Part shown: piece by piece, positions 24,961 through 35,869 of the stretch
Position numbering within the stretch: position 1 is the first letter of the stretch
Layout: every line of letters starts with the position of its first letter
From: Rhytidiadelphus loreus
Taxonomy: Eukaryota > Streptophyta > Bryopsida > Hypnales > Hylocomiaceae
NCBI GenBank assembly: GCA_947034895.1
Contig: OX344762.1
Span: 45,364,760-45,428,759, forward strand
Direction: 5' to 3'
DNA: 64,000 bases
Made by a program: the position numbers and the translations under genes
Notes under the pieces: generated by a model
Seen by the model: only the letters and a program-made list of their open reading frames with translations
The model's database searches: none
What the model was told of the DNA's origin: nothing

Positions 24961-26325
24961 TATTTTTTTAAGGCAACAAAACTTTTGATCTAGACATCCA
25001 ATCTTATTAATATAAACATATAGACATATAGACACTTACATTTAAACCATTTAATTTTTCACAAATTTTGAAGAAAAGTATATAAAATATACATATATTA
25101 ATATTGTTTTTACGGTTTTGAACATTTTCAAAGTGGATTATAAAAATTGTTTATGTTTGACATCATGTTTTAGTTACAAATATTTCATTGAATAAAATTC
25201 AAATTTTTATTTTTTTTCCATATTAGTAAAGAAATAATCATTTTGCCTACTAAAGAATCTTAAAAAATTTATACTTCTTTAAAAAAAAATATTTTTTCTA
25301 AGGATTTGATTAAATAAAATATGGATCTAAAGTTGCTTTACAATATTTAAAACTCAATTAGAGACATTTTGAATTTTTTGTAGTAGATGTTCATATCTCA
25401 TTGAAAATAACTAAATTTTCAATTAGTTTAGGAAACTTTTGACAACTTTTGAGAGTCACTATTAATACTATTAATAAAGTTCTTTTATTTCTATTATGAA
25501 CTATAATTTTTAAATCATGATTCACATTTGACCTACAATAGTATTCTTACAAAGTTAAATAAGACAAAAATGAGAATTAAAAAAACATTTCATTTTTATT
25601 TTGCATTTTACAATAAGCAAACTCTTAGTGCTAATCTCAAAATCTTCACTCTTTAACATTTAATGTATCAAAATCTTCTCCATCATCAATATCAACAGAT
25701 TCAAAGGTCTTCATTTTTATATGTATCTTAACAAATAAAGACAACACTATATGTGCTCAAATGGTGAAAATTGTCTCTTACAAGTTTGCTAGCAAGTTTG
25801 TCACTACAATTTGCAATAAGATTGATAAAATTTGTCTCATATATTTGGAGAAGACAATTAATGTGTATGTACAATTTCTTACAAATTCACATATATTTTA
25901 TGATCATATTTTTATTTGAGTTTTTCAAAAATTGTATTTTTTGATTCAAAACTCTCTACTAAATGAAGAGAAATTATTAAAAAAACTTAATCTACAAGGC
26001 ATCAAAATCATCTTTACAAATTAAAATTGATGTATTGATTTTACTTCGGTAAAATAATAGAGAGGAATCCAATGAATAATGTTATGAAATGGAGTTATTA
26101 GTATAGGCAGTGTAGGCTGTCTTTTGAGTGGATAGTGAGGAACAAGTTCCTGATCAAATTGTTTTTCAAAACCCCTCATTTTATTTTGGAGGGGGGGTTC
26201 TGAAAAATAATTTCATCGGAAAATCTCAAAATCCCAGTACCCCCCTCAATCTTGTATTTTTGAAAACGAAGTCGTTTGACAATCAATATGGGATAATCCG
26301 TATCCGTTTTCCATATCCGTTTTCC

Positions 26326-26343
26326 GTATACATATATGTATAC
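26326..26343. repeat. Perfect 18-bp palindrome
   Basis: The sequence gtatacatatatgtatac equals its own reverse complement. It lies in a short region with repeated tatccgttttcc units and G runs (about 26430-26455). Its function is unknown and chance is possible in AT-rich DNA. Confidence 0.8.
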
Positions 26344-26503
26344 ACGTACGTATGGTATCATAATATTCGTATCAGGATCAATGACAAGGAAGGGGTGTTT
26401 TTATTTTTTTTCAGAAACGATCAATGGCTACTAATTTTGGGGGGGGAGGGGGGGGCTAATTAATTGAGTAGGAAGTGTTCCTTTCTTTTCAGTGGATAGT
26501 TAA

Positions 26504-26725
26504 CCCTTGAACATCGACACGGACGCCAAATGTCCGATGGATGACAAGGAATCTTTGAGTGTAGGACAAAAGTGCAACTATTCATCCTTGGAATTGGGTT
26601 TGGAAAAGAAAGATCTCCTACAGTACTTTGACTTCCAATAAGTGCTTTTGCTATTTCTTTAACCAATGATTCACACGGTAATACAAAAGGATGATTTTGA
26701 GCATCACCCCTTCGACGTTCAAGGG
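26504..26725. mobile_element. TTAA-flanked short inverted-repeat element (222 bp)
   Basis: TTAA lies at 26500-26503 and 26726-26729. The left end is CCCTTGAACATCGACAC and the reverse complement of the right end is CCCTTGAACGTCGAAGG, so 13 of the first 14 bases agree. It is noncoding. It shares the CCCTTGA start with the element in the palindrome arms. Confidence 0.6.
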
Positions 26726-27599
26726 TTAATTAGTATAACTATTAGTTGGTTGTTTCTACTTGATACAACAATAACTACAAAAAAAATGCAAATAATATAA
26801 TGTTGAAAATTTCAAAAATAATTTTAGAATCAGATAAATTTTGACATTGAAATGAAAAATTAAATTAAGTTGAAAAAATTAAGTAATGAATGATATGATA
26901 ATGATTGAATGAAAATTAAAGAATGAATGATAATACGGTATTAAGTAAACTTAAATATTTTGGACAATGAGGTATCATTGGAGGTACATCAAACAATCAT
27001 CTTAGGGGGGCTATCATCCATTATTAAAGAACTTTCATCCATACTACTAAATTTATAGATTCTCATTCCAAAGACTATGAAAATCTATAATTGAATATTA
27101 ATTAAATTTTAGAGTCTAATTTTTAGAATACTCATAAATTATTCATTTAGTGAATGTTTGAGCCCCTTGACGTAGGTAATGTAGATTTTGAGTGTTTTTG
27201 GAAAAACAAATCAAGCTCTGAGATAAATCTAGCTAGACATCGTTGCTCTTCATTTTTGCAAGACCTTTTCTTTTCCACTTCATCTATAAATCACATTTAG
27301 AGCCTTGTAGAATAAGCATATAGCACTAAGTGACCACGCTAATTGTATCATTGAAGTATAAACAACAAAAATTGTTTTTTCAACATATTTAAATGCATTT
27401 CATCTAGCTATTTCTTGCAACTTTGATAATAAACTCTTGAAAACATTCATAATCCACCCAAAGATGTTGGCTCTTGTAGGACTTAAGATATGTATATAAA
27501 AAACATCAAGAAAACTTATGAAAATTTGTACTATGTATTAGAATCCTAGATTTAGGAACATCAAATATACAACACAATTATATTACCTCTTCAATTTTG

Positions 27600-28490
27600 G
27601 CATAGATTATTATTTTTTTCAAGGATATCGTAATTTCAAAAAATCATAATGATAATCGCCGAAAATCCTGAAATTGATAGCATTGATTGCCAAAATCAAA
27701 AGAATATGTTAGTTTTAGGTATTTGCCGAATTCAACAAGAATCAAATGACTAAATTTTTGTAAAAAATAAAAATGTCCAATTTTAGTTAGAAAGTTAAAT
27801 ATAAAGTACAAAGACCTTCAAGAAATTATTTGATAGAATTAGGGAAGAATTTCATCATTGAAATTTAATGAGAATGACGGATGGAGAGGTTGTTTTCATA
27901 ATGAAATCCATTGTCCATCATGACCCCTCAAAGGATATGGGATAATTTGAAGATGAAAGCTTGACTACTCATTGTAAAATAAGTAGTAATTGTGTTCAAA
28001 GTGGAATTTTAAACCTTATTTTGGCATAGTAAAATAAAAAAAATCAGAAAACTTTGAAACAAAAAAAGTGAGAAATAAATCTAACTTTCATTTTCAAAAA
28101 TCCGTTTGTGATTATGAGACTCTGAAAAAAAATTATGGGCAAAATTCAAAAGGGGTGTTTGAAAATATTAAAGAAAGTGTTCCTTCTAACTCTTTGAAAT
28201 TTGTCCATAAGTTTTGATTGGAGGCTTTAAATCTCAAAAGAATTTTATGGAATGAAAGCTAGCTTGATTTTCCACATTAATTTACTTCAAAGTGTTTTGA
28301 AAAAAATTATTATACTTTAAACAAAATTATTGCTTTCGACTTAACTATGAGTGGTTGAGCTCATATCAACCTTAACCATTTATATATCCCACATGGGTTG
28401 TTTTACCTCCTACCATCCAATTTGTATAAAGAGCTTGTCTTTTTCAACTTTATGCACACCATAGTAAGTTGGAGTTGGATGCCAAATAAT
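27600..28490 (+). repeat. Dispersed direct repeat, copy 1
   Basis: It is colinear with 30700-31205. Shared phrases in order: aaggatatc, gaaaatcctgaaa, ttgccaaaat, ttcaacaagaat, aatgaaatccattgtcc, ggttgttttacctcctac, tataaagagcttgtctt. Copy 1 carries about 300 bp missing from copy 2. The pair may be LTRs or two insertions of one noncoding family; no gag/pol was seen between them. Confidence 0.75.
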
Positions 28491-28608
28491 TTGAATATAT
28501 TTACTATAAAATTGCTGAATGTTTCATAATTTAATATCTTAAATGATGAAATTTGCGATAATTATTTATTTATTGTCAAAGTTAAAAAGTTAAATTTTAT
28601 TAAATACT

Positions 28609-28640
28609 AGCAGTTGGTGCTTGCTTTGCTAAGCAAACAT
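28609..28640 (-). mobile_element. Helitron-like 3' terminus
   Basis: On the minus strand a hairpin TTGCTT-AGCA-AAGCAA is followed after about 10 nt by CTAG and a T. A short hairpin 10-12 nt before CTRR, with insertion next to T, is the diagnostic 3' end of Helitrons. The matching 5' TC end was not located and no Rep/helicase is visible, so this is probably a non-autonomous or truncated copy. Confidence 0.45.
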
Positions 28641-30699
28641 TAGAATCTTTGATTTGTTACTATATTGTTATATTGGCATTCTTAAAATTAAAATATTCAC
28701 AATTATGTTGATTTTTTGTACATATTGATATAATATGTGAGCTATTTGTAGCAAAATTTTGAGATTTTTTTAATCACTTGGTAATAGCAAAAGAATGTTG
28801 ATGTAGTGAAAATTCAAAACTCAAAAAATCACAAAATTGTTGAAGAGCAATGAAGTTCGATGCTAAAACACGCAATCAAAGTGCCACCTCTTTAATATCA
28901 CTGTATCAATTTACTTTAAATCAATTCTTTTGAACAACCATCGTATCCTTGTAAAATCATAGAATTTGAAGAGTTTGAAGACGTGATATTATACAAGCCA
29001 TTGTACTATTATAACAATATAGAATTTGAAAATGTGATATTATACACGCCATTTTATTATTGTAATAACATACAATTTGAATATGTGATATTATAGAGGT
29101 CCTTATGGTTTTAGTAGTATGATTTGGCAAAGGGTGCTAAAACTGAAGGTATATAGTTCATGTCATTCTATGTGCACTACTAGTTTTGAAGATACATATC
29201 CTAGGGATTAAACATTGGTAAGGGTTGAGACACTAAAAGCATCCTCTTCTCACTTTTTAGAAGGCTTGCACACCTCCAAATATTTTTTTGTAAAATTTCC
29301 TTTAAGGATAAATAGAAATATTTCTTTTATTCATATTTTTAGGATAATTGTGCAATTAATTATGAATTTTAGAAGTTAGAATAGCATATGGCTTTAAAAG
29401 TGTCTCCACTATAATAAAATGTTCCATTAGGGGAGGTTTTAGGTCCTTGAGAGACTATTCCAGGATTGTTCCCATTGTTGGGAACCAACCTTGTATAGTC
29501 AGAATATAATAATGTTAAAATAATTATTAAAAAATTATTAGCTTTTTAATAAATCAAAAATATATTAATTGATAGTATCTAACATGGCAGTCACTTGGCC
29601 ATGTTGGATGTCTTTTGTGTAGTGGTCCTAGAGTTTCTATAGTCTAAGATCTCACTCTCCTAGAATGCTGAAATATCTTCTAAATAATATTATTGCATTG
29701 AAGAATCCAATATGTACCCCACTATTGAATGATGTATTTAGAGCCCAAATTGTTTTGTCTTGTTGTAAGACTTTAGTCCTAACTAAATAGAATAAATAAG
29801 TGATAACAATCAATTAATTTTATTTGGTAATTTATCTCCAAAATTGCTTTGCCTAGGCATCAACAAGAGGGGGCCAAGAATTTTTAATTGTTTTGAAGCA
29901 ACATTTTGCCAATCCTATGTGAGCCAAGGTTGGGGCTTTGTTAAATATTTCTTATTATAATAAATAAATGGATGAATGTAATTACCCCTAGGAGTCCTTT
30001 GTAGAAAAAGAGGAATGTAGATTTGAAGAGTTCTATTCAAAATAAATTAAAACTTGCTAAGAATCCAAAAATAAAATCATTTTTTCATTTATAAAAGTTT
30101 TCTTTTTCTTCCCATCCTTACATGAATTGATTTAAAACCTTGCATGAAAATCACGAAGTGTGTATGCTAATCACATTCTTTACAAATAAAATAAAAATTG
30201 ATTTTTAACATTCTTGAACATACTTCATCCATTTTTAGTAGCTCTCCCACAATGAAAGCTCTCAAAGACATATGTATGGAATCCATCGATGGACGCAATG
30301 ATTCATAACTCATAGGGGTTACGAATAGTAAGTATATGATAGCTGACTCATTTGATCACCCTCTCATTTTCAACCTATAGACTACTCTATTTCTATGAAG
30401 TTGTTGCATAGTTCGAAGAGTAATTTTGGTACATTATAATTAGCTTGCAAGGGTGTCAATATTGCAACTAGCCCTTGGTCAATTTGGCAATCAACCTATG
30501 GTTAGAAATAAAAAGGTCTATTTCACCATAGTAGGTTGAAGAGAATCCTTCACTAAATTTTTTATAGTAATTATGTTTTGTGTAATAAAATTTTGAAAAA
30601 TATGCAAACCTTCTAAATTCTATTTCCGTACATGGAAAAAAATCGACACTTAGAAAACCTCCACTCCAAATATGTGTAACATAGTACCTTATCAAATTT

Positions 30700-31205
30700 G
30701 GCAAAAATTAATTTTCTTTTTAAGGATATCATAATTTCAGGAAATTATAATAATAATTGCAGAAAATCCTGAAAACTAATAACACCGATTGCCAAAATAA
30801 ATGGAAATATGTCAATTTTAGGGTTCCTAAAAAATTCAACAAGAATTAAATGACTAAGTTGTCCAATGTAGCTAAATGTTCAATGTAAAGTCGAACAACA
30901 ACCATCAAGAATTCTTTTGATGGAAACATAAAGAAATTTCATTATTCAACATTTGTAAGATTGAATGATGAAGGGGTCTTTTTTATAATGAAATCCATTG
31001 TCCTTCATGAACCCTCAGGATATGGGTTAATTTGAGATGAGAGTTTGACTCCTCATAATCAAAAAGTAGAATTTAACTATCAGCGGTTGAGCCCCTACTA
31101 ATCCTAACCATTTACATATTCCACATAGGTTGTTTTACCTCCTACTATCCAATTAGTATAAAGAGCTTGTCTTTCTCATCTTCACACACATTTTTGTAAG
31201 TTGCT
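30700..31205 (+). repeat. Dispersed direct repeat, copy 2
   Basis: This is the shorter partner of 27600-28490. Both copies end around an agagcttgtctt phrase followed by a (a)taagttg motif. Differences are scattered, which indicates age. Confidence 0.75.
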
Positions 31206-32205
31206 CTTAGGGCTACATTGTTATTAATAACTCAATGTCCTTGCACTAAGCTTATAAGTGGAGTGGATTAGAAAAATCATTACTTGCAACAAGAAGTGGA
31301 GGAAAACAATCATGTGTTTGCAATATTTTTTTGAAAAACGGTATGACTGCCGAATGTTGCAGAATTAAACTACTGTATGTTGCACGACTCTCTTCTTCTA
31401 TTCTGTCACGCGCAATTGTATACAAATGCGATAGTAAAGATATCAACAAGGGAAAAAGGTGTGCTAGACCAACGGTTCATTTTTCAAAAGAAAATGATTG
31501 TGTTTTCGTATGTTGATAACGAGTTTCGATCTTGGGTGAGTACTGAGTCTGTTTCACACGTTGATGCGGCAGTATCGAACGAGTAGAGATTCAGTTCCGC
31601 TCATGAGGGTTGATTTTCTTGTGCAACCGCAGTTCCTCTGCAGATATTACAAACATAAAACAGTAACCGATTGTTACTTTTAAATGCATCCATACCATAT
31701 TCCAAACAATTGTTACACAGGTATCAAAGAGTGCATAGAAACACTAGCACACTTGTACACATTCTTCGGTGATGAGTCAGGATGTAACGCTCTATCATTT
31801 CACAGAAAATTTCGACTAAGGTTTCTTTTTTTCGAAGTTGGTTTATCAGAAGGCAGACCTGGCGGAAACTTATGAAAACGGTACTTGCCAAGCGCAGAAA
31901 TCATCAATGCGCAAGGCTTCAACACACATTGATCAACAGCCCAGTACAATGACATGAAGCAACAAGTCAGTTACGTACCCATACCCGAACAAAGCTTTAG
32001 AAAAAATTGGAACGATGATGAGGACATCAACGTCTTTAATAATCAATTTTGTTAAATGGTATATACATCAATCAACAGCTCACTACAATGTGTTCAGATG
32101 GCGTATACAGAGTATAAACCAACTCTGCAAAACATCCAAGTGAACGTATCTCTTGCCGCAATTTGCGTACTCTCAATACTCACGAAAATTGGAACGATTA
32201 TCTAT

Positions 32206-32976
32206 CTACTGGGGATAGCCTCCGCTGTTAAAAAGTCTCACAAATAACGGTCCCTGAATGAACAACTCCGTGGCGATAAGCGACGCAAAGCCGATCATGG
32301 CGGCCCGTCCATTCCACCTCTCCGCCATCGCTGTAAATGGACCGAAACTCCTCGCGTCCGTGGACTCCTTGGCATTGAAAATCGGAACTAAAGAACCGTA
32401 CGTGACGATCTGCACCGCCGCAAGGAACCAGACCAAGCCCGTGCTACCAGGGCTTAACACTTGGTCAATGACCGATAGCCCGGCGGTCTTCTCCCCGATG
32501 ACAGCCCACACGAATCCCAACATCGCCAGCCGCCCGTTAATAGTTTCCGGAGCGGCGCCGTCGAAGGCAAAGATGCTCCACGGAGAAGTATCGCCCGTCT
32601 CCGGACGGCGCTCAAGTTCCGGGCGGCCATAAGGGGAACCGGCCGTCGGCTTCTCTCCGAAGATCGACCTCTGCTCCGACTCGTCGGTTGCCTGATGTTG
32701 CAGCACCTCCTCCTTCGTGATCGTCTTCTTAGTGGCGCGGTCAATCGGGTTGGTGAATCCATCTTCACGGGACGCGTCACATCGCACCGCAAGTGAAGTT
32801 CGACATACGCGAGGAGCAGCAGCCACCGTTCGACCAGATCGAGAAGGCAACGTGACCCCTCCGCGCACTGTCATAGCACCAGCCACCGCGGTACGCATTT
32901 GCATCGTCATGGCTGCCATTGGTAACGAAACTACGCTCTTACCACAAAACAGAGTGCTTCTATCGCTCGAACTCAA
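32206..32976 (-). CDS. ELIP: Early light-induced protein (ELIP), chloroplast thylakoid
   Basis: ELIPs are stress-induced members of the chlorophyll a/b-binding superfamily that protect thylakoids under high light or drying. The 256-residue frame is uninterrupted. A Ser/Ala/Arg-rich, acid-poor N-terminus (to about 65) fits a transit peptide. A proline-rich link then precedes three membrane segments at about 144-163, 179-200 and 219-240. Helix I (ETINGRLAMLGF) and helix III (ERWNGRAAMIGF) carry the duplicated E-x-x-N-G-R chlorophyll-binding motif. The start may instead be Met20 (32919), where MAAMTMQM looks like a typical transit-peptide start. There are no introns, whereas angiosperm ELIP genes usually have them. 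Upstream ABRE/G-box motifs suggest light, drought or ABA control. Confidence 0.95.
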   Translation of the reverse strand: MSSSDRSTLFCGKSVVSLPMAAMTMQMRTAVAGAMTVRGGVTLPSRSGRTVAAAPRVCRTSLAVRCDASREDGFTNPIDRATKKTITKEEVLQHQATDESEQRSIFGEKPTAGSPYGRPELERRPETGDTSPWSIFAFDGAAPETINGRLAMLGFVWAVIGEKTAGLSVIDQVLSPGSTGLVWFLAAVQIVTYGSLVPIFNAKESTDARSFGPFTAMAERWNGRAAMIGFASLIATELFIQGPLFVRLFNSGGYPQ

Positions 32977-33211
32977 TGCACAATTTATCGCGTAGTTTCA
33001 ACGTCACGCTCTCCAATTCACAGCAATATGAGCAGGAACAGGTACAAAACTCTGCACCAATACCTTTCAAGACTTGAAATTACGTACGCTCTACAATTGA
33101 AAATCTCTCCTAAAACTCAAGCTCTGTGCACAAATAACTCTATAGTTTCTACAACAACTGATAGCTGAAACACGCACAAACACGATGATGTATTGTCTTC
33201 ATTTGCAACGA

Positions 33212-33222
33212 CCTTATATAGG
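33212..33222 (-). promoter_or_regulatory. TATA box of ELIP
   Basis: The minus strand reads CCTATATAAGG, about 235 bp 5' of the first ATG. This leaves a leader of about 200 nt, a plausible distance. Confidence 0.7.
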
Positions 33223-33595
33223 TTTAATTAAAACTCCACACACAGATTTTTTCTGGACTGGAAAGAAGTGATCGCCATGTGGAGAGGTGAATGTACGTAC
33301 AAGCGACGTGGAGAAGTTGGAGAGAGACAACGGTCCGAGGTTGGACGTGGCCTCGCTATAGCTCCAGGTTTTCGAAGAGCACTGCCGACAGGCTCTGCTC
33401 TTTTGGCAAAGGTAAGCGGCAACATGCAGTTTCGGTAGGGAATGTAAGAATGGACGGCCGTCAGGTTTCCATGTCACCGACGTCACCGATGGTTCGAAAG
33501 CGGGGGAACGTAAGTGAGCAGAATGCCGCAACGAAATGAGTTGCAGTTTGAATCAGGCGTAGCATTTTGCTTTTTGCTTTTTGCTTGCTTTTCCA

Positions 33596-33680
33596 ACGTG
33601 GCGGCTTTCCCACGTTGTGGTTGGGTGCCACATCTGCTCAATCCTCATTGGCTGGCGGGTGCAGCCGAATTGCTCACGTG
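33596..33680. promoter_or_regulatory. ABRE/G-box cluster upstream of ELIP
   Basis: ACGTGGC lies at 33596-33602, CACGTTG at 33611-33617 and a palindromic CACGTG (in tcacgtgtc) at 33675-33680. These ACGT-core sites are bound by bZIP factors (ABF, HY5) and bHLH factors. They lie about 380-470 bp upstream of the ELIP TATA box, which suits a gene induced by light and ABA. The binding is inferred. Confidence 0.55.
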
Positions 33681-33732
33681 TCAATCAAGTGCCAGATGAA
33701 GACTTCTAGGGGAGATGACCCATTTTCAACCA

Positions 33733-33810
33733 CTTAGAGCATCCCCACCAGGGAGTTCTGTATCCCTAAATATTTAGGGATACAGAACAGATTGGTGGGG
33801 ATGCTCTAAG
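33733..33810. mobile_element. 78-bp hairpin MITE
   Basis: The left 40 bases (starting cttagagcatccccacca) pair with the right 40 bases except for about four positions, giving a near-perfect stem with almost no loop around taaatatttag. The GAGCATC-CCACCA start is a common terminal motif of small plant MITEs. It sits about 510 bp upstream of the ELIP TATA box. A miRNA-like foldback cannot be excluded. Confidence 0.75.
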
Positions 33811-34567
33811 CAATTACCATAATACCTTATTAGGTTTGGCAAAAATTGCCAAATAATTAATAAAATTTCAGATTTTTACTTCAAAAACCGAGTCTATGTT
33901 GTGTTCAATTTCAGTGTGTGTGCCATATGTTGAAAAGGAGTGGACAAAATCCAAATGAGCAAACACAAATCTTGTAGTGTCTTTTGTGCACTACAATCCT
34001 AAAAAAACTTGAAGCAAAAATCAATTACGGTTTGAAAGTAAATGAATTCCAAAGTTGACCATCCCATAGACTTGGTTATTGAGTCGGGTTTCATAATCAC
34101 TCTAAAAATCGTCCATGCATCTTTTTTGAGCCTTGATGACTTGAATATTTTACTACATGTTGTTGTACACCATTTAAGACCCACACCCATTGGTATTGTA
34201 AAAAATTGACTTATGTAGGCTTCAAAAGAATTATATATAGAGAAAAATGTTGATAATTTTGATGTGAATGGAATTTGAAGATTTCTGATGAACCCAAGAC
34301 TTGAGGTGTCATTTACAATCATACATGATCTACAGGTTGCAATTTGAATTGTTGTTACATCTACTTTGAGTACATTTGAAGATATTTGTCGTAATATAGA
34401 ATTAACACAAATCATTATAATTTGTATTAAGCAACCAAAACAATTACTTTCACCACAATCTTTTTGATTCTAACATATAAGTTTAAAAGGATTGTATATA
34501 GTATATTGGTTTAGATTGTAAGTAATTTAATATAGCATAACAACAATTACCATAAATATCAAACGAG
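33811..34567. other. AT-rich intergenic DNA
   Basis: No gene is seen. A 138-codon minus-strand ORF (33999-34415) is AT-biased and unrecognised. A small palindrome, ttgtagtg followed by cactacaa, lies at about 33971-33991. Confidence 0.5.
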
Positions 34568-35149
34568 GTATCAAACGAGGTATTAGGTTTCGGCCCCCGA
34601 CCCTCGGCCCTATGTCCCAGCCGGATTCGGGGTTCCGCCTGCCTGCCCCTACCCGTAGCAAAACACTGAAATTTTTTATTTTTTACACAATTTTTTTTTT
34701 GAAATTCTGAACTCATATTTGCAATCAGAGGCCCCAAATTACTTCAGGGCAGTGCAGAAATTTCCAAAAATCGGTTCAATACAGGGGGCTCCTTTTATAT
34801 TTTTTGGGCGGGCAGGCATGACCTGCCCGGCGTTTTGCTGAAAACGTCGGGGACTTAGTGCCGAGGGCCCCCGACCAAGCAGGGCTCATGTCTCTCACAC
34901 TTGCGTATTGCCAGTCCTCTTGGAATTTCCAGAATTGCTGTTCCAGAATCCATCCTAAGTAGGTGAGCAGGATTTCCAACTTGGTGTCACAAACTGGACC
35001 TCTTTTTGTACATTCATGCGCTCTACTTTTATGCAGAGAGGTTTGTGGTTTGGGCTTCTACAACTAGCTGGAGATTTTCCAATTCGTATGTAGGTAGGCC
35101 ATGGGAACTCCCCGTGGTTTTTGTGCGGCTGGATTTCGCGTCTTCTTTA
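34568..35149 (+). repeat. Duplicated upstream segment, copy 1 (upstream of IMPDH)
   Basis: It matches 39251-39627 from gtatcaaacgaggtat to gcgtcttcttta. Long near-identical stretches include the cacaaactggacctcttttt, ttgggcttctacaactagct and ggagattttccaattcgtat phrases. This copy contains an extra GC-rich block at about 34592-34872 and ends at the IMPDH TATA-like sequence. Confidence 0.9.
34592..34872. mobile_element. GC-rich block of about 280 bp inside duplicated copy 1
   Basis: The block is absent from copy 2, where the flanks join directly (tttcg-accaag). Its ends are roughly inverted: ggcccccgaccctcggccc on the left and ccgagggcccccgacc on the right. Internal gcctgcctgccc and gggcgggcaggc stretches are also complementary. 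It looks like a small inverted-repeat insertion, but deletion from copy 2 is an alternative. Confidence 0.45.
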
Positions 35150-35153
35150 TAAG
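35146..35153 (+). promoter_or_regulatory. TATA-like box of IMPDH
   Basis: TTTATAAG lies about 95 bp before a likely leader exon that ends at a strong GTAAGT donor (35243). Copy 2 of the duplication diverges at exactly this point (tttagaga). Confidence 0.5.
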
Positions 35154-35242
35154 CCCTGTCCAGAGGGTTTCCATCGGATGGGTCAACGATGAAACCCAGC
35201 AGCAAGCGAGCGAGTGAGACACTGTTCTAGCTCTAACTTAAC

Positions 35243-35823
35243 GTAAGTTAGTCCTCTTTCTTCTGAATCGTCTCGATCAATCGCTCACCTTCCTCGCTCC
35301 TTGATCCTGTTGTATCTGGATTCGCCGATTCGCCGTTTCATTGTTCGATTAGGGTTACGATTTCGGTCTGGCATTTATTATGCAATTCTGGAGTTTTCAT
35401 GAAGAGCAGAGCTTATACGAAGTCAATTAGAAGTTAGAAATGTCTTTGGTTGTATTGAGTTTCTTAGGTGCACCAAGAAGAAGTGATTATTTAGGGTCAC
35501 TCATTTGCAGTGAAGGCTGTAATCACTTTTTGTTGGAGTTAGGGGTTTTCGGGTCTTCTCCTTGCCTTCCTCTCGATGGGAATTGCGAGAATATGGTACC
35601 GTTCTGGTTTGTTTCGTTTCCTTCCTCATTTGCGATTGAGTATTTGAATTACTGCAGTTTGAATTTTGGCGGAAATATTCGTGCACAGAACGGCCTTATT
35701 TCCTCAGGCGAAATTTGGCGTGAAGTTGTGGGCAATTGAATTTCTGCTTTATTCTTCTGCGACATTTTCTTTTTAATCTATATATTAGATAATTGTAGTG
35801 ATATGTTTGTGGGTTGAATCCAG
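35243..35823 (+). other. Probable leader intron of IMPDH
   Basis: A consensus donor (AC|GTAAGTTAG) at 35243 and a T-rich tract before tccag at 35823 bracket about 580 bp directly upstream of the start codon. The resumed leader contains ggtttagggtt. Leader introns often raise expression of plant housekeeping genes. There is no transcript evidence here. Confidence 0.5.
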
Positions 35824-35869
35824 GGTTTAGGGTTGAAGGACCTTGCGAGGCTGCCGCGGTCCGGTTGCG

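Larger units (their letters stand above)
22894..32205. other. Intergenic region between SNI1 and ELIP, AT-rich repeats
   Basis: 22894-23400 is balanced in composition and probably contains the SNI1 leader and promoter. 23400-31200 is AT-rich, with a dispersed-repeat copy (about 24230-24960), a TTAA-flanked element (26504-26725), a direct-repeat pair (27600-28490 and 30700-31205) and a Helitron-like end (28609-28640). 31300-32200 is balanced in composition, with short unrecognised ORFs, and may include the ELIP 3' region. Confidence 0.6.

Noticed and set aside
26352..26376. tggtatcat followed by gtatcagg, resembling a tRNA-Met primer-binding site
   Set aside because: Only part of the motif is present, and no LTR pair, gag-pol or polypurine tract flanks it.
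26128..26463. 111-codon ORF in the G-run region
   Set aside because: Its content reflects simple-sequence tracts (G runs, tatccg repeats, TA palindrome) rather than a protein.
33971..33991. cttgtagtg next to cactacaa, like two CACTA ends facing each other
   Set aside because: The match is only about 8 bp each side without subterminal repeats; a small chance palindrome is simpler.
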